A stretch of 64,000 nucleotides of DNA from Pseudofrankia saprophytica (GCF_000235425.2 NZ_KI912266.1:7645130-7709129), one strand, 5' to 3'. Positions 43,538-52,490 are shown, counted from the first letter of the stretch. The notes: generated from the sequence alone by a model not told the origin. Numbers and translations are program-made.

Positions 43538-45148
43538 TCAGAGCACGGCGTGCTGCGGCCGGGTCTCCACCACGATCACGGTGGGGGTGCTGGTCTCCAG
43601 CGCCACGGTGAGCTCCTTCTCCAGCTCCCCGGTGGTCTCGACGTCGACTCCTCGGCAGCCGAAACCCCGCGCCAGCGAGGCGATGTCCAGCCCCGGCAGG
43701 TCGAGGCCCGGCACGCCTGGCGTGTCCTCCAGCTCGGCGAAGGACTTGAGCACCGAGTACTCCCGGTTGCGCAGGACGACGTAGGCGATGGGCAGCGCGT
43801 GCTGCGCGGCGGTCCAGACGGCCTGCACGGAGTACTGGAACGAGCCGTCCCCGATCATGCCGATCACCGGCCGGCGCACGCCGCGAACGCGGTCACCGAG
43901 CGCCACGCCGACCGCCGCCGGCACCGCCCACCCGATACCACCACTGGCCGTCGCGAAGAACGAGTCGGGCTCGACGGTCGGCAGCCATTCGACCTGCTGG
44001 GCCATCGTCGACGTCGACTCGTAGACGAGGACGGCGCCCGCCGGGCGGATCTCGCTGACGGCCGCGTGCACCTCCGCGGCCGTCAGCGGCCTGCTCGGCG
44101 TCGCGGGCAGCGTCCTGGGACGGGGCATCGGCTCGGGGGGCGTGCGCCGGACGCCCTCGTCCACCAGCTCGGTGAGGAGCTCGAGGGTGGTCCGAGGGTC
44201 GCCGAGGATGCTGTCGCCGGCGCGGGCCGAGGCCGCCACCGCCGGGTCGGCGGTGACCTGGAGCAGCGAGGTGCCGGCGGGCAGGATGTCGCCGGCCACG
44301 TAGGGGTAGTAGCGGAAGACCTCGGCGCCGACGACGACCACGAGGTCGTGCCCGGCCAGCCGGGCACTGACCGCCTTCAGGGACATGCCCAGCGGCCCCT
44401 GGTACAGCGGATGGTCCTCCGGGAACGAGACGCGGTCCGGCAGCGGCGCGCCGTACACCGGCGCCCGGAGCTTCTCGGCGAGCGCGACGGCGGCGTGCCA
44501 GCCGCCCGCGCGGTCGACGTCGGGACCGAACACCAGCGCGGGACGCCGGCTCGCGCGCACGCGCTGGGCGAAGTCGCGCAGCCGCTCGGCGTCCGGCGCG
44601 ACGGCGGTGCTCACGCCGCGCACGACGGCCGGGCCAGCCAGGGGGACGTTCCAGTCGTCGAGCGGTATGGACAGGTGTACGGGGCCGGCCGGGGGCTGGC
44701 ACGCCATCGCGTAGGCACGCATGAACGCCTCGGGGACGTCCTCGGCGCGGGCGGGTTCGTAGGACCATTTCACCCACGGCTTCGGCATGGTCGTCGCGTC
44801 GCGGTTCCCGAGGTAGGGCTCGCCGATCACCAGCTCACGGTGCTGCTGGCCCGAGGTGACGACCAGCGGGGTGTGGCCGTGGTAGGCCGTGACCAGGTTG
44901 CCGAGGGCGTTTCCGAGACCCGCCGAGGAATGCAGGTTCACCAACGCCGGCCGCCGGGTGGTCTGCGCGAAGGCGTCGGCCATGGCGATGACGGACGCCT
45001 CCTGAAGACCGAGGACATAGGTGAAATCGGCGGGAAAGTCCTGAAGGAACGGCTCCTCCGTCGACCCTGGATTGCCGAAGACGGTCGTCATCCCCAGCGA
45101 TCTCAGCAGGTCGTACGTCACGGAGCGAACAGTTGACCCGCGGCTCAT
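43538..45148 (-). CDS. mdlC: Benzoylformate decarboxylase-like ThDP enzyme
   Basis: 536 aa. The three-domain thiamine-diphosphate fold has signatures close to benzoylformate decarboxylase: VFGNPGSTEEPFL (active-site Ser), LQEASVIAMADAFA (cofactor-activating Glu), LVNLHSSAGLGNALG (active-site His), and the ThDP/Mg motif GDGSFQYSVQAVWTAAQHAL ending in LRNREY. It would decarboxylate an aryl or branched 2-oxo acid to an aldehyde. No mandelate dehydrogenase or aldehyde dehydrogenase gene is next to it. It could also be a related 2-oxo acid decarboxylase or carboligase. It is divergent from the EAL-domain gene, with 183 bp between. Confidence 0.88.
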   Translation of the reverse strand: MSRGSTVRSVTYDLLRSLGMTTVFGNPGSTEEPFLQDFPADFTYVLGLQEASVIAMADAFAQTTRRPALVNLHSSAGLGNALGNLVTAYHGHTPLVVTSGQQHRELVIGEPYLGNRDATTMPKPWVKWSYEPARAEDVPEAFMRAYAMACQPPAGPVHLSIPLDDWNVPLAGPAVVRGVSTAVAPDAERLRDFAQRVRASRRPALVFGPDVDRAGGWHAAVALAEKLRAPVYGAPLPDRVSFPEDHPLYQGPLGMSLKAVSARLAGHDLVVVVGAEVFRYYPYVAGDILPAGTSLLQVTADPAVAASARAGDSILGDPRTTLELLTELVDEGVRRTPPEPMPRPRTLPATPSRPLTAAEVHAAVSEIRPAGAVLVYESTSTMAQQVEWLPTVEPDSFFATASGGIGWAVPAAVGVALGDRVRGVRRPVIGMIGDGSFQYSVQAVWTAAQHALPIAYVVLRNREYSVLKSFAELEDTPGVPGLDLPGLDIASLARGFGCRGVDVETTGELEKELTVALETSTPTVIVVETRPQHAVL

Positions 45149-45331
45149 CGGAAATCAGCCCGCCTCGGTTCGATGGGACGGCTGGGGCCTGCCAGCCGGC
45201 GCACCGGATGCTGCCACGCGGCTCTCCCCACCGCCACGCCGACGAGGAGGTATGGGCCGCTGTCCATTGGACCCGGATGGTTGGCCGACCATCCCTCGGG
45301 CAGACCCGGCTGGAGACCTGATGAGGACGTG

Positions 45332-46531
45332 ATGGTGACGACGACGTTCGGCCCGCGCGCAAAGGTGATCGCACCGGACAGGAAGGTGACCGACCTGCTC
45401 GACGTGCTACGCCTGCATATGGACATGGATGTCGCCGTTCTGGGCATGTGGGACGGCGATCTGCTGGTCGTCCAGGTCATCGCCGGCGACGGAAGAAGGT
45501 TTCACCTGGCGCCCGGCACCACCATCCGACACTGCAGAGATCTTTGCCACGAGGTCGAAAAGGGTTTATTCCCCTCGATGTCCTGCAATGTTCCTCTGGA
45601 TCCCGGGACGGGGAAGGCAAATATCCTGGCCTCTCTTGAGGTCGGGGCCTACGCGATGGCCGGGCTGACGGACCCTGCCGACGAGTCATACGGGTTGTTG
45701 CTCTGCCTGGCCCGGGGGGCTCGACCGGCGCTACAGGAACGCCACAACCAGTTCCTGCGCCTGACGGCCGCGTTTCTCGGTGACTCCCTGCTCGATCTGC
45801 GACATATGTGGGAGGCGCGCAGCCAGGTGTGGTCGGCGATCAGCGATCTCATCGACGCCGGCGGCCCAAGAATCGTGTACCAGCCGATCGTCCGGCTCGA
45901 CACGGGCGCCATCACCGCGGTCGAGGCGCTCGCGCGTTTCCCCAACAGATGCGGCGGGCGGGTGCACAACACCGAGGACTGGTTTCTCGACGCCGACCAG
46001 GTCGGACTGTGCGTCGAGCTGGAGATGATCGCCATTGAGCGTGCCCTCGACGCGCTGCCGCACCTCACCCGTGGCACGAGGCTCGCCGTCAACGCCTCAC
46101 CCAGCACGATCGCGACGGCGATCGTCGAGTTCGTCCATGATCTGCCCGTTCGCAACCGCCTGATCATCGAGATCACCGAACACGAGAACTGCATCGCCAA
46201 GCCGGCGGCCATGCGGGCCATCCACCATCTCCGCGACCTGGGTATCCAGATCGCGATCGACGACACCGGCACGGGATACTCCGGCCTGGAGCAGCTCGTC
46301 AAGCTGCGGCCGGACATCATCAAACTCGACCACATCCTCACTCGCGGCATCAACCGCGACCCCGCTCGCCGCGCTCTCGCGACCGGTCTGGTCCAGCTGG
46401 CCCGGGAGATCGACGGAACTGTCGTCGCCGAGGGCATCGAGACCTCCGCCGAATGCGACGCCGTGATCGATGCCGGCGTCTTCTACGGTCAGGGCTACCT
46501 GCTCGGGAAACCGGCGCCGGCCCTGCCGTGA
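45332..46531 (+). CDS. GAF-like/EAL cyclic-di-GMP phosphodiesterase
   Basis: 399 aa cytoplasmic protein. The N-terminal domain (about 1-150) reads like a GAF sensor (VTDLLDVLRLHMDMDVAVLG, YAMAGLTDPADESYGLLL). The EAL domain (about 175-395) has the full catalytic set: VEALARF (EAL, near 198), VNASPS Asn, EITEHE Glu, DDTGTGYSGL acidic pair (near 309), IKLD Lys and AEGIET Glu. It is therefore probably active in degrading c-di-GMP to pGpG. ATG at 45332 follows GATGAGGA. Its last 435 bp are also read, on the other strand, as the tail of the convergent MFS gene. Confidence 0.88.
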   Translation: MVTTTFGPRAKVIAPDRKVTDLLDVLRLHMDMDVAVLGMWDGDLLVVQVIAGDGRRFHLAPGTTIRHCRDLCHEVEKGLFPSMSCNVPLDPGTGKANILASLEVGAYAMAGLTDPADESYGLLLCLARGARPALQERHNQFLRLTAAFLGDSLLDLRHMWEARSQVWSAISDLIDAGGPRIVYQPIVRLDTGAITAVEALARFPNRCGGRVHNTEDWFLDADQVGLCVELEMIAIERALDALPHLTRGTRLAVNASPSTIATAIVEFVHDLPVRNRLIIEITEHENCIAKPAAMRAIHHLRDLGIQIAIDDTGTGYSGLEQLVKLRPDIIKLDHILTRGINRDPARRALATGLVQLAREIDGTVVAEGIETSAECDAVIDAGVFYGQGYLLGKPAPALP

Positions 46532-47773
46532 ACGCCTCCCGGCGGTCGGGGTCGCGGTGGCGCGGCGTAGCCAGACGCTCAGCGCGCCGCAGACCAGCGC
46601 GAACCCGAGAAGCAGCACGGGTACGAGCCGGACGCCGGCCTTGTCGATCATCGCGCCGAGTAGCGGGGGAAACGCCACGCCGCCGATCATGGAGGCGGCG
46701 ATGACAAAGGCGCTCGCCGAGGCGACGGTCGGGGCCGCCCGGGTGAGCCAGGGCAGGGCGGTGGGGAAGATCGGTGCGATGAAGAGGCCGACTCCCACAT
46801 ACGCGTAAGGAGCGAGCGCGGGTACGGGCGCCGCGACCAGGCAGGCCGCCATGCCAAGGCAGCTCGCGGTCACGAGCAGGGGCGCCGGGAATCGCAGGCT
46901 GAGGGGTATGGCCAGGAAACGGCCCACGGTCATCGCGAACCAGTACGCCGAGGTGGCCAGCGCGGCGGCGGAGGCACCATAGCCGACCGCCTGCAGCTGA
47001 GTGGGTTCCCAGCCGCCCACTCCCGTCTCGATCGCCACATGCAGCACGTAGATGACGACGAACGCGGCGACGACGGGCACCAGCCTGGCCGGCACGGCGG
47101 CGGGTGCGGACGCGACGGATCCGGACGCGACGGATCCGGGCGCGGTGGATCCGGGCGTGCCGATGGGCGCGGCGGTGGGCGCGGCACGGTCGCGGGATCG
47201 CACACCACCCAGGCTGGGCAGGAGGAACAGGCTGAGCACAGCCAGGGCGGCGAAGAGCCACGGATAGTGCCGGGCACCGAGCCAGGCGACCAGCGCCGGT
47301 CCCGCGATGGCGCCAATGCCGAAATGGGCGTTGAGCAGGTTGAGCATCGCCGGGCTTCGTCGTCCGAAGCCGGTAGCGAACAGCTGGTTGAGCCCGTAGT
47401 CGATCCCACCGAAGCCGAGACCGATGACGGTCGCGGCCGCCAGCGCGATCGGCCAGGTCGGCGCGGCGGCGAATGCCAGCGACCCGGCGGCCATGAGGCT
47501 GTAGGAGAGGCCAAGCAGACCCCGGTTGCCGATCCGACCCCGTAGGCGGAAGAACAGCAGGACGCCGACCAGAGCACCGACGAAGTGGGCAGACAGGCCG
47601 AGACCGGCCGCGCCCGGCGCCACGCCGTACTTCGCACGGATCTCGGGGATCGCGGGGCCGTACAGGGCCTGGAGCGCCCCGATCACCATGAAGCCGACGC
47701 AGGAGGCGACCACGGCCACGGCGCTGACCGGACCGGACGTCGACAGGCGAGATCGCACGGGCATAGTGACCAT
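46097..47773 (-). CDS. MFS permease with a 3' read-through tail antisense to the EAL gene
   Basis: 558 aa as an open frame, of which about 410 are a 12-helix major facilitator (GFMVIGALQALYGPAIPEIR, FRLRGRIGNRGLLGLSY A-motif, LLNAHFGIGAIAGPALVAWL, resembling FucP-type sugar permeases). The first stop codon is met only at 46097, so the C-terminal 145 residues are encoded opposite the EAL domain and are low-quality sequence (acidic, Gly/Asp/Arg). The normal stop has probably been lost by mutation near 46530. The start is MVTMPVRS; no Shine-Dalgarno is visible, so translation may be leaderless. It is divergent from the DeoR regulator at 47897, which likely controls it. Confidence 0.8.
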   Translation of the reverse strand: MVTMPVRSRLSTSGPVSAVAVVASCVGFMVIGALQALYGPAIPEIRAKYGVAPGAAGLGLSAHFVGALVGVLLFFRLRGRIGNRGLLGLSYSLMAAGSLAFAAAPTWPIALAAATVIGLGFGGIDYGLNQLFATGFGRRSPAMLNLLNAHFGIGAIAGPALVAWLGARHYPWLFAALAVLSLFLLPSLGGVRSRDRAAPTAAPIGTPGSTAPGSVASGSVASAPAAVPARLVPVVAAFVVIYVLHVAIETGVGGWEPTQLQAVGYGASAAALATSAYWFAMTVGRFLAIPLSLRFPAPLLVTASCLGMAACLVAAPVPALAPYAYVGVGLFIAPIFPTALPWLTRAAPTVASASAFVIAASMIGGVAFPPLLGAMIDKAGVRLVPVLLLGFALVCGALSVWLRRATATPTAGRRSRQGRRRFPEQVALTVEDAGIDHGVAFGGGLDALGDDSSVDLPGQLDQTGRESAASGVAVDAASEDVVEFDDVRPQLDELLQAGVSRAGVVDRDLDTQVAEMVDGPHGRRLGDAVLVFGDLDDQAVANGQIMDELDDRRRDRAG

Positions 47774-47776
47774 ACG

Positions 47777-47791
47777 AACATTTAGAATGTT
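47777..47791. promoter_or_regulatory. Inverted repeat AACAT-N5-ATGTT with upstream TTGACA
   Basis: The dyad lies three bases before the MFS start codon on the minus strand. On the same strand a consensus -35-like TTGACA is at 47801-47796. The AT-rich dyad between a sugar-type MFS gene and a divergent DeoR gene is a likely DeoR operator. Confidence 0.5.
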
Positions 47792-47896
47792 TATATGTCA
47801 ACGGATCGCTCACCAAGAAGACATGATCGACCATGGTTGGGCCCGGCGGGCCCCACGAGCCACCCGGAGCCAGCCCTGTCCGGGCAGAATCGACCC

Positions 47897-48658
47897 GTGA
47901 ACGCTGCCGAGCGGCACCGGCTGGTCCTGACGGTGCTGGGCGAGCGCAACCGCGCCTCGGTCGCCGAGCTGGCCAAGGTCACCGGGGCATCCGAGATGAC
48001 CGTGCGGCGCGACCTGGAGCAGCTGGAATCCCAGGGCGCGCTGCGCCGGGTGCACGGCGGCGCGGTCAGCGCGCCGCTCAGCGGAGTCGAACCGCCCTAC
48101 GCCGTGCGCGCCCTCGCGGACACCGAGACCAAGGCCAGGCTCGGCGCGGCCGTCGTGGAGCTGCTCAGGGATGGCGAGACGGTAGCGCTGGACACCGGGA
48201 CGACCGCCGTCGCCGTCGCCGCGGCCATGGCCGGCCGCCAGCTGACCGTCACGCCGCTCTCGCTGCACGCCGCCGGGCGCCTCGCCGCGCAGGACGGCAT
48301 CCAGCTGCTCATGCCCGGCGGCCAGGTCCGCAGGGGCGAGCTGTCCTTCCACGGCGAGCTGGCCGTGCGCACGTTCGAGGAACTGCGCTACGACACGTTC
48401 ATCCTGTCCTGCTGCGGGGTCGACGCCACCACCGGCGCCACCGCCCACGACCTCGACGACGTCCAGGTGAAGCGGGCCGCCGTCCGCGCCGCCCGGCGCA
48501 CGATCCTCGTCGCCACCGCGGACAAGCTCGGTCACGTCACCTTCGGCCGCGTCTGCCCACCGGACCAGATCAGCCTGCTGATCACCGACGCCCCCAGGAC
48601 CGCCGCCCCCGTCCGAGAGCTCCTGGCCGCCGGCGTCGAGGTCACCACCATTCCCTGA
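47897..48658 (+). CDS. DeoR-family transcriptional regulator
   Basis: 253 aa. The N-terminal winged HTH carries the DeoR signature (ASVAELAKVTGASEMTVRRD, LESQGALRRVHGGAV). The C-terminal sugar-phosphate-sensing domain has GETVALDTGTTAVAVA, LMPGGQVRRGELSFHG and ILVATADKLG, all typical of the family. It normally represses carbohydrate genes until a phosphosugar binds. GTG at 47897 is chosen because the HTH follows at once; an ATG at 47795 would add 34 low-complexity residues. The divergent MFS permease is the likely target. Confidence 0.92.
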   Translation: MNAAERHRLVLTVLGERNRASVAELAKVTGASEMTVRRDLEQLESQGALRRVHGGAVSAPLSGVEPPYAVRALADTETKARLGAAVVELLRDGETVALDTGTTAVAVAAAMAGRQLTVTPLSLHAAGRLAAQDGIQLLMPGGQVRRGELSFHGELAVRTFEELRYDTFILSCCGVDATTGATAHDLDDVQVKRAAVRAARRTILVATADKLGHVTFGRVCPPDQISLLITDAPRTAAPVRELLAAGVEVTTIP

Positions 48659-48795
48659 CCAGCCGGAACCACGGAACCAGCACGGACCCGGCTACTGCGA
48701 ACCGTGGCCGAGGACAATGTTCCGGAAGTCTCCACCGCGTGACCGGAACACCGAACGCCCAAGAGATCCAAGGGGACGATCGTCCGTCGACCACC

Positions 48796-49983
48796 TCAGG
48801 GGACGTGGCCTGATGGCGACCGCGGCGGGTCGGGGGGCTGTCCGCGGGGGCGCCAGAACTGCCAGCCGAAGGGCGCCTTCGGCCAGGAGGGATCGGGGCG
48901 CCAGCCTGGATAGGGAATCCAGCCGTCTGGTGGCCGCGGCCAGCGCGGCGGTGGTTGGAACACAGGCCGTCGGACGGGGTGGTAGCCACGATTCGCCGAG
49001 GCCGCGACCAGCAGTATGAAGATCAGCAGGTCCAGGATCAGGGCGGTCACGCCCAGGCCCGGCGTCGCCGCGACCCACTCCCGCAGGGTTTCGGCGTGCG
49101 GTCCCGAGAGGTCGGCGCGGTCCGACGGCAGTGGGTAGGTGAAGTAGGCGATCAGCAGGCCGATGTACGCGACCACGATCGCTACCAGGGGCACGACCGG
49201 TTGGCGGCGCCAGAACGCCGCGCCAAGCACCGTGAGTACCAGTGCGGTGCTCGCCGCTCCCGGCGCGAGCCACGGCGGTGGCGGCGAGCCGACCGAGGGG
49301 TCCCGGTAGGTGGCGGAGGCGTGGTCGCCGGTGGCCGCGTTGTCTGGATGCATCGTGAGCTGTCCGGTGGGGATCGGGCCGACGGCTGTGACGTCCGACC
49401 ACGACCAGGTGGGGGCGGGGACGAAGTGGTCCCCGTCGTCGTCCGGCTGCCGTGACCACCGCGCCGTCGCCGGCCAGGGGCTGGAGATCTCCAGGTCCAC
49501 CCAGTGGTAGCCGAGCCCGTGCAGGCCTGTCACCACCTTCGTGGGATCGAAGGCGAAGGCCGGTTCCGGCGTCAGCGGGTAGACGTCATCCAGTCGTGTT
49601 TCGGCGGCCCACCACCCGCCGTTTCGGAGCAGCGGGCCGCCATCGGGATCGACGACTCTGGGGAGCGTCTCTCGCGGTTCGGTCAGGATCAGCCGGGCAA
49701 CCGACTGGGCGACCGTCCTGGTCTGGCGCCAGTCGGCCTCGTCGTCGAGCCAGACCTCGAGCACGGCGCCGCCACGTGAGTCGAGGTGGAGGCTGACTGA
49801 CGCGTGCCCGGATGCCGCCGGCCCCCCGCCTCCCGGATCGCCCATCGTCATCAGGCCCGTGATCATGATGCCGATGAGGCCGATCGTCGGAGGCAGCGCC
49901 GTCGGCAGGCTGCGGTCGGGCGGCCACAGAGACCGAAGTCTTTGGATGCTTGGGCCGGTCCACCCACTGAGCAGACGAACCAT
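48796..49983 (-). CDS. Membrane protein with Trp/Pro-rich C-terminal tail
   Basis: 395 aa from ATG 49983. A hydrophobic N-terminal helix (TIGLIGIMITGLMTM) is followed by an extracytoplasmic domain of about 200 residues rich in Trp and Asp, then three hydrophobic segments (near 245-265, 275-295, 325-350). The cytoplasmic tail is a series of Pro/Trp/Gly motifs (PRWPRPPDGW, YPGWRPDPSWP, PFGWQFW), familiar from actinobacterial membrane proteins of unknown function. In-frame ATGs at 50025 and GTG 50091 exist but add low-complexity residues. Function not recognised. Confidence 0.72.
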   Translation of the reverse strand: MVRLLSGWTGPSIQRLRSLWPPDRSLPTALPPTIGLIGIMITGLMTMGDPGGGGPAASGHASVSLHLDSRGGAVLEVWLDDEADWRQTRTVAQSVARLILTEPRETLPRVVDPDGGPLLRNGGWWAAETRLDDVYPLTPEPAFAFDPTKVVTGLHGLGYHWVDLEISSPWPATARWSRQPDDDGDHFVPAPTWSWSDVTAVGPIPTGQLTMHPDNAATGDHASATYRDPSVGSPPPPWLAPGAASTALVLTVLGAAFWRRQPVVPLVAIVVAYIGLLIAYFTYPLPSDRADLSGPHAETLREWVAATPGLGVTALILDLLIFILLVAASANRGYHPVRRPVFQPPPRWPRPPDGWIPYPGWRPDPSWPKAPFGWQFWRPRGQPPDPPRSPSGHVP

Positions 49984-50460
49984 CGGGCAATTATGGAGCG
50001 AAGGGAGCGCCGCCATGGGCGACATCGATGTGCGAACTCTGCTCGGCGGTGTCGACCTCCGAGAACCGCCGCGATGGTGAGCGGCTCGCACCGATGTTCA
50101 CGGCTCATGAGGCAGTAGCGTTGGTGCCGCCGTCGTCCAGTGAGCGCCGACCGCCTCAGCGAACGCGCTCCAGCAGCCGGATGCGCATGACCAAGGTCAC
50201 TATTCGCTCTGCACTTCGCCATTCCGCTGCGGGGCATGCACGACGAAATAGTCCTCACGCTCGCCGGGCGATGGTGCCGATATGGCCGGAGGCGCTGGTC
50301 CGCGGCGTCAGATGTCGTCGACGACTGGGCAGTCGGCTGAGGCGCAGGTGGGCTGCCCGGGTGCGGGCGACTGTCAGCGGGGCTCTGGCGGCCGATCATC
50401 GGGCTGGCTGCTGCGCGCCCTGTCGCCCGCCGCGGTCACGAGCGCGGGAAGAATCGCGTC
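49984..50460. other. 477-bp intergenic region
   Basis: No supported gene. It holds one copy of the dispersed 23-bp repeat (50210-50232) and the promoters of the divergent membrane protein and GNAT genes. Confidence 0.5.
50210..50232 (+). repeat. Dispersed 23-bp repeat, copy 1
   Basis: Differs at three positions from copy 2 at 51250-51272. Four copies occur within 2 kb of otherwise gene-poor sequence. Confidence 0.55.
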
Positions 50461-50970
50461 ATGACCGTGCTGCGGACCGCGCGTCTCGTGTTGAGGCCTG
50501 TCGAGTCTGGTGATCTGGCCGCGGTGCTCGCCTACCGGAACGATCCCGACGTGGCGCGCTATCAGGGGTGGCCGTTGCCCTACACCAGCGAACATTTCGC
50601 CACCCTGCTGAGCGCGGACGGCGGGCCAGACAGTGGAGGCTGGGTCAACCAGGGCATCTGCGACCCGAGCGGCCTCGTCGGCGGGATCGCTCTGCGCCTG
50701 GACGGCGACGAGGCGGAGCTGGGCATCTCCCTGGCGACAGCAGTCCAGGGCAGGGGCTACGCCACCGAGGCGCTCGCGCGGCTCACCGAGCACGCCTTCA
50801 CCGACCTCGGCCTGCGGCGCCTGCGCGCCAACGTGGATCCGCGCAACGAGGCGGTCATCCGTCTCCTGCTGCGCGCCAACTGGCATCACGAACGCACGTC
50901 ATGTGCGACGTACTGGCATCGCGACCACTGGGCCGACGAGGCCTGGTACACCCTCGACCGCCCGCATTGA
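50461..50970 (+). CDS. GNAT-family N-acetyltransferase (RimJ/RimL type)
   Basis: 169 aa. It begins with the TARLVLRPVESGDLAAVLAY strand-helix of RimJ/RimL-like GNATs. The acetyl-CoA loop is the QGRGYATEALARL motif, and LGLRRLRANVDPRNEAVIRL with a following LLLRANW completes the fold. Such proteins acetylate N-termini or small amines including antibiotics; the substrate cannot be predicted. The ATG directly follows a GCGGGAAGAATCGCGTC leader with a GGGAAG ribosome site. No operon partner. Confidence 0.88.
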   Translation: MTVLRTARLVLRPVESGDLAAVLAYRNDPDVARYQGWPLPYTSEHFATLLSADGGPDSGGWVNQGICDPSGLVGGIALRLDGDEAELGISLATAVQGRGYATEALARLTEHAFTDLGLRRLRANVDPRNEAVIRLLLRANWHHERTSCATYWHRDHWADEAWYTLDRPH

Positions 50971-51088
50971 CGCGCGCCGCGGAACGCGAAGATCTCAGCG
51001 CCGCCGCGAGGGCGATCGCCGATGGCGTCTATCAGGGGGTCGCAATCAGAGCCTGATCACACCGCCGCGAGCCGAAACAGCGATCTAT

Positions 51089-51126
51089 CTCGTGGCCTGG
51101 CTTGGCATCTCGTGGCCTGGCTTGGC
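51089..51126 (+). repeat. 20-bp tandem duplication
   Basis: CTCGTGGCCTGGCTTGGCAT is followed directly by a second, nearly complete copy, the second one starting at 51109 and diverging at its end. Confidence 0.7.
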
Positions 51127-51249
51127 CGTCAACCAGTCGCGCACCTGCTGATCCTCCGGGTGGGCCGTGCGGCAGACGAGGCGCGACACCGGCCAGACCG
51201 TTGGCCGGAACTCAACGCGCGCCGGTGTGACCCGCACCGCCATGCGCCA

Positions 51250-51272
51250 TGCGCTTCGCCGTTTCGCTGCGG
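51250..51272 (+). repeat. Dispersed 23-bp repeat, copy 2
   Basis: Reads TGCGCTTCGCCG then TTTCGCTGCGG. Used as the reference copy because each of the other three differs from it at three or four positions. Confidence 0.6.
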
Positions 51273-51406
51273 TCGATGACCGATGGCAGATGACAGCGCT
51301 CCGCCACATCGAACACCGCCGGTCTCCAGATGGCGACGTCCACGGGGCGCCGACCGCTGGGCTCCGCACCCTGCCAACCAGCCAGACCTCCGCGCTCGAC
51401 GACTTT

Positions 51407-51479
51407 GATCGCCAGTTCTGTATCCGGATCCGAACTGGCCACGGCCCGGAGTTCGGATCCGGATACACATCTGGCGATC
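51407..51479. repeat. Long palindromic element, copy A
   Basis: 29-base arms (51407-51435 and 51451-51479) match in 27 of 29 positions, flanking a 15-base loop. The ends read GATCGCCAG and CTGGCGATC. The arms match those of copy B at 52063-52135, while the loops differ. It is a REP/MITE-like hairpin that could fold in DNA or RNA. Confidence 0.85.
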
Positions 51480-51620
51480 TTCGAAGGCGGGGGTGGGATG
51501 AGGCTGGGAAACAGCGCCGGGGCGGGTTGGGATCGGCGTCGCGGGGTGTCGCTGCCTGCCTGGCGTCCGTGCGGTCGCTAGGTGGCCCGGCGCCGGCGAG
51601 ATCCACATCGCCGACTGGTT

Positions 51621-51643
51621 TGCGGTTCGTCGTTTCGCTGTGG
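51621..51643 (+). repeat. Dispersed 23-bp repeat, copy 3
   Basis: Three mismatches to copy 2. Confidence 0.55.
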
Positions 51644-52062
51644 CGACGGACGGATCTGTGCGGATCTTGTGATCAAGCCGCCGTCGACAGAGACTTGATC
51701 ACTGTTTGTGCCCTCCGGTGGCCGTGATCCGGGCCCGCATACAGCCATCGGAGGGCAGGAACGGCGATCAGCGACCGCCGCGCCGCGACGCGACGCGACG
51801 CGCCGACCGGGGTAGGTCCACCGTGGTGAACATCGCGGTTGCGGTCAGGGCCGGCGAGGGAGGAAACAGGTGAGGGAGTTGGTCCCGCGCAGCGAGGCCC
51901 GGGGGCGGCGAGGCGCGGCGGGCTCTCCGGCTGGCGGTCGAGCCGTGGACGGTGACAGGTCTGGCACGCAGGCTCGGTGATCCGTTGGGCACGCTGCCGG
52001 TGCAACCCCCAGCGCCGCCGCTGCCGCGTCGGGCGTAGTCCGCCCACCCCGCCACCCCTGAA

Positions 52063-52135
52063 GATCGCCAGATCTGTAGCCGAATCCGAACCGCGAGCCC
52101 TCGTTGGTTCGGATTGCCATACAGATCTGGCGATC
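52063..52135. repeat. Long palindromic element, copy B
   Basis: 29-base arms (52063-52091 and 52107-52135) match in 25 of 29 positions with a 15-base loop, the same size as in copy A. The left arm matches the left arm of copy A at 26 of 29 positions. Mutations in the middle of the arms leave the outer 16 bases perfectly paired. Confidence 0.85.
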
Positions 52136-52214
52136 AAGCACACCCATCACGGTCTGGCGGGCGCGGGGGTGGTTCAGAGGCCAGCCGGCCTGTGAACTGG
52201 GCCGGCATGCGCTA

Positions 52215-52237
52215 TGTGGTCCGCCGTTTCGCCGCGG
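52215..52237 (+). repeat. Dispersed 23-bp repeat, copy 4
   Basis: Four mismatches to copy 2; lies 80 bp after palindrome B. Confidence 0.5.
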
Positions 52238-52490
52238 CCACTTCCCACTGGACGTCGTCGCGGTCCCCGACAGCGACACGTCGTAGATGGGCGTCCGCCC
52301 GGGCCGGGGAGGAGCCGACGGCTCGTCCCCGGCCTGAGCCCGCGCCCATGGTTTCAGGCTCAACCGATTCCGGCGCCGCCGTCATTGCCGGCGTCGGCAG
52401 TCGGCGCGAAGACGGTCGCCCGCTCTTGTCCGGGTGGAAGATCTCCGGACTCCGGCGAGGGACTCCGGTAAGCCGCCGGCGGTTTCCGCT

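Larger units (their letters stand above)
50971..52490. other. 1.5-kb gene-free, repeat-bearing region
   Basis: No frame here has a recognisable domain, and the open frames on both strands are Arg/Ser/Pro-rich. The region contains two copies of a long hairpin element (51407-51479, 52063-52135), three copies of a 23-bp repeat, and a 20-bp tandem duplication (51089-51126). It looks like a landing zone for repeat elements. Confidence 0.65.

Noticed and set aside
51129..52363. Open frames spanning the hairpin elements that read as similar small proteins (for example a DRQICMAIRT-like motif)
   Set aside because: The resemblance comes from the palindrome itself being translated in both places; no start signals or domains.
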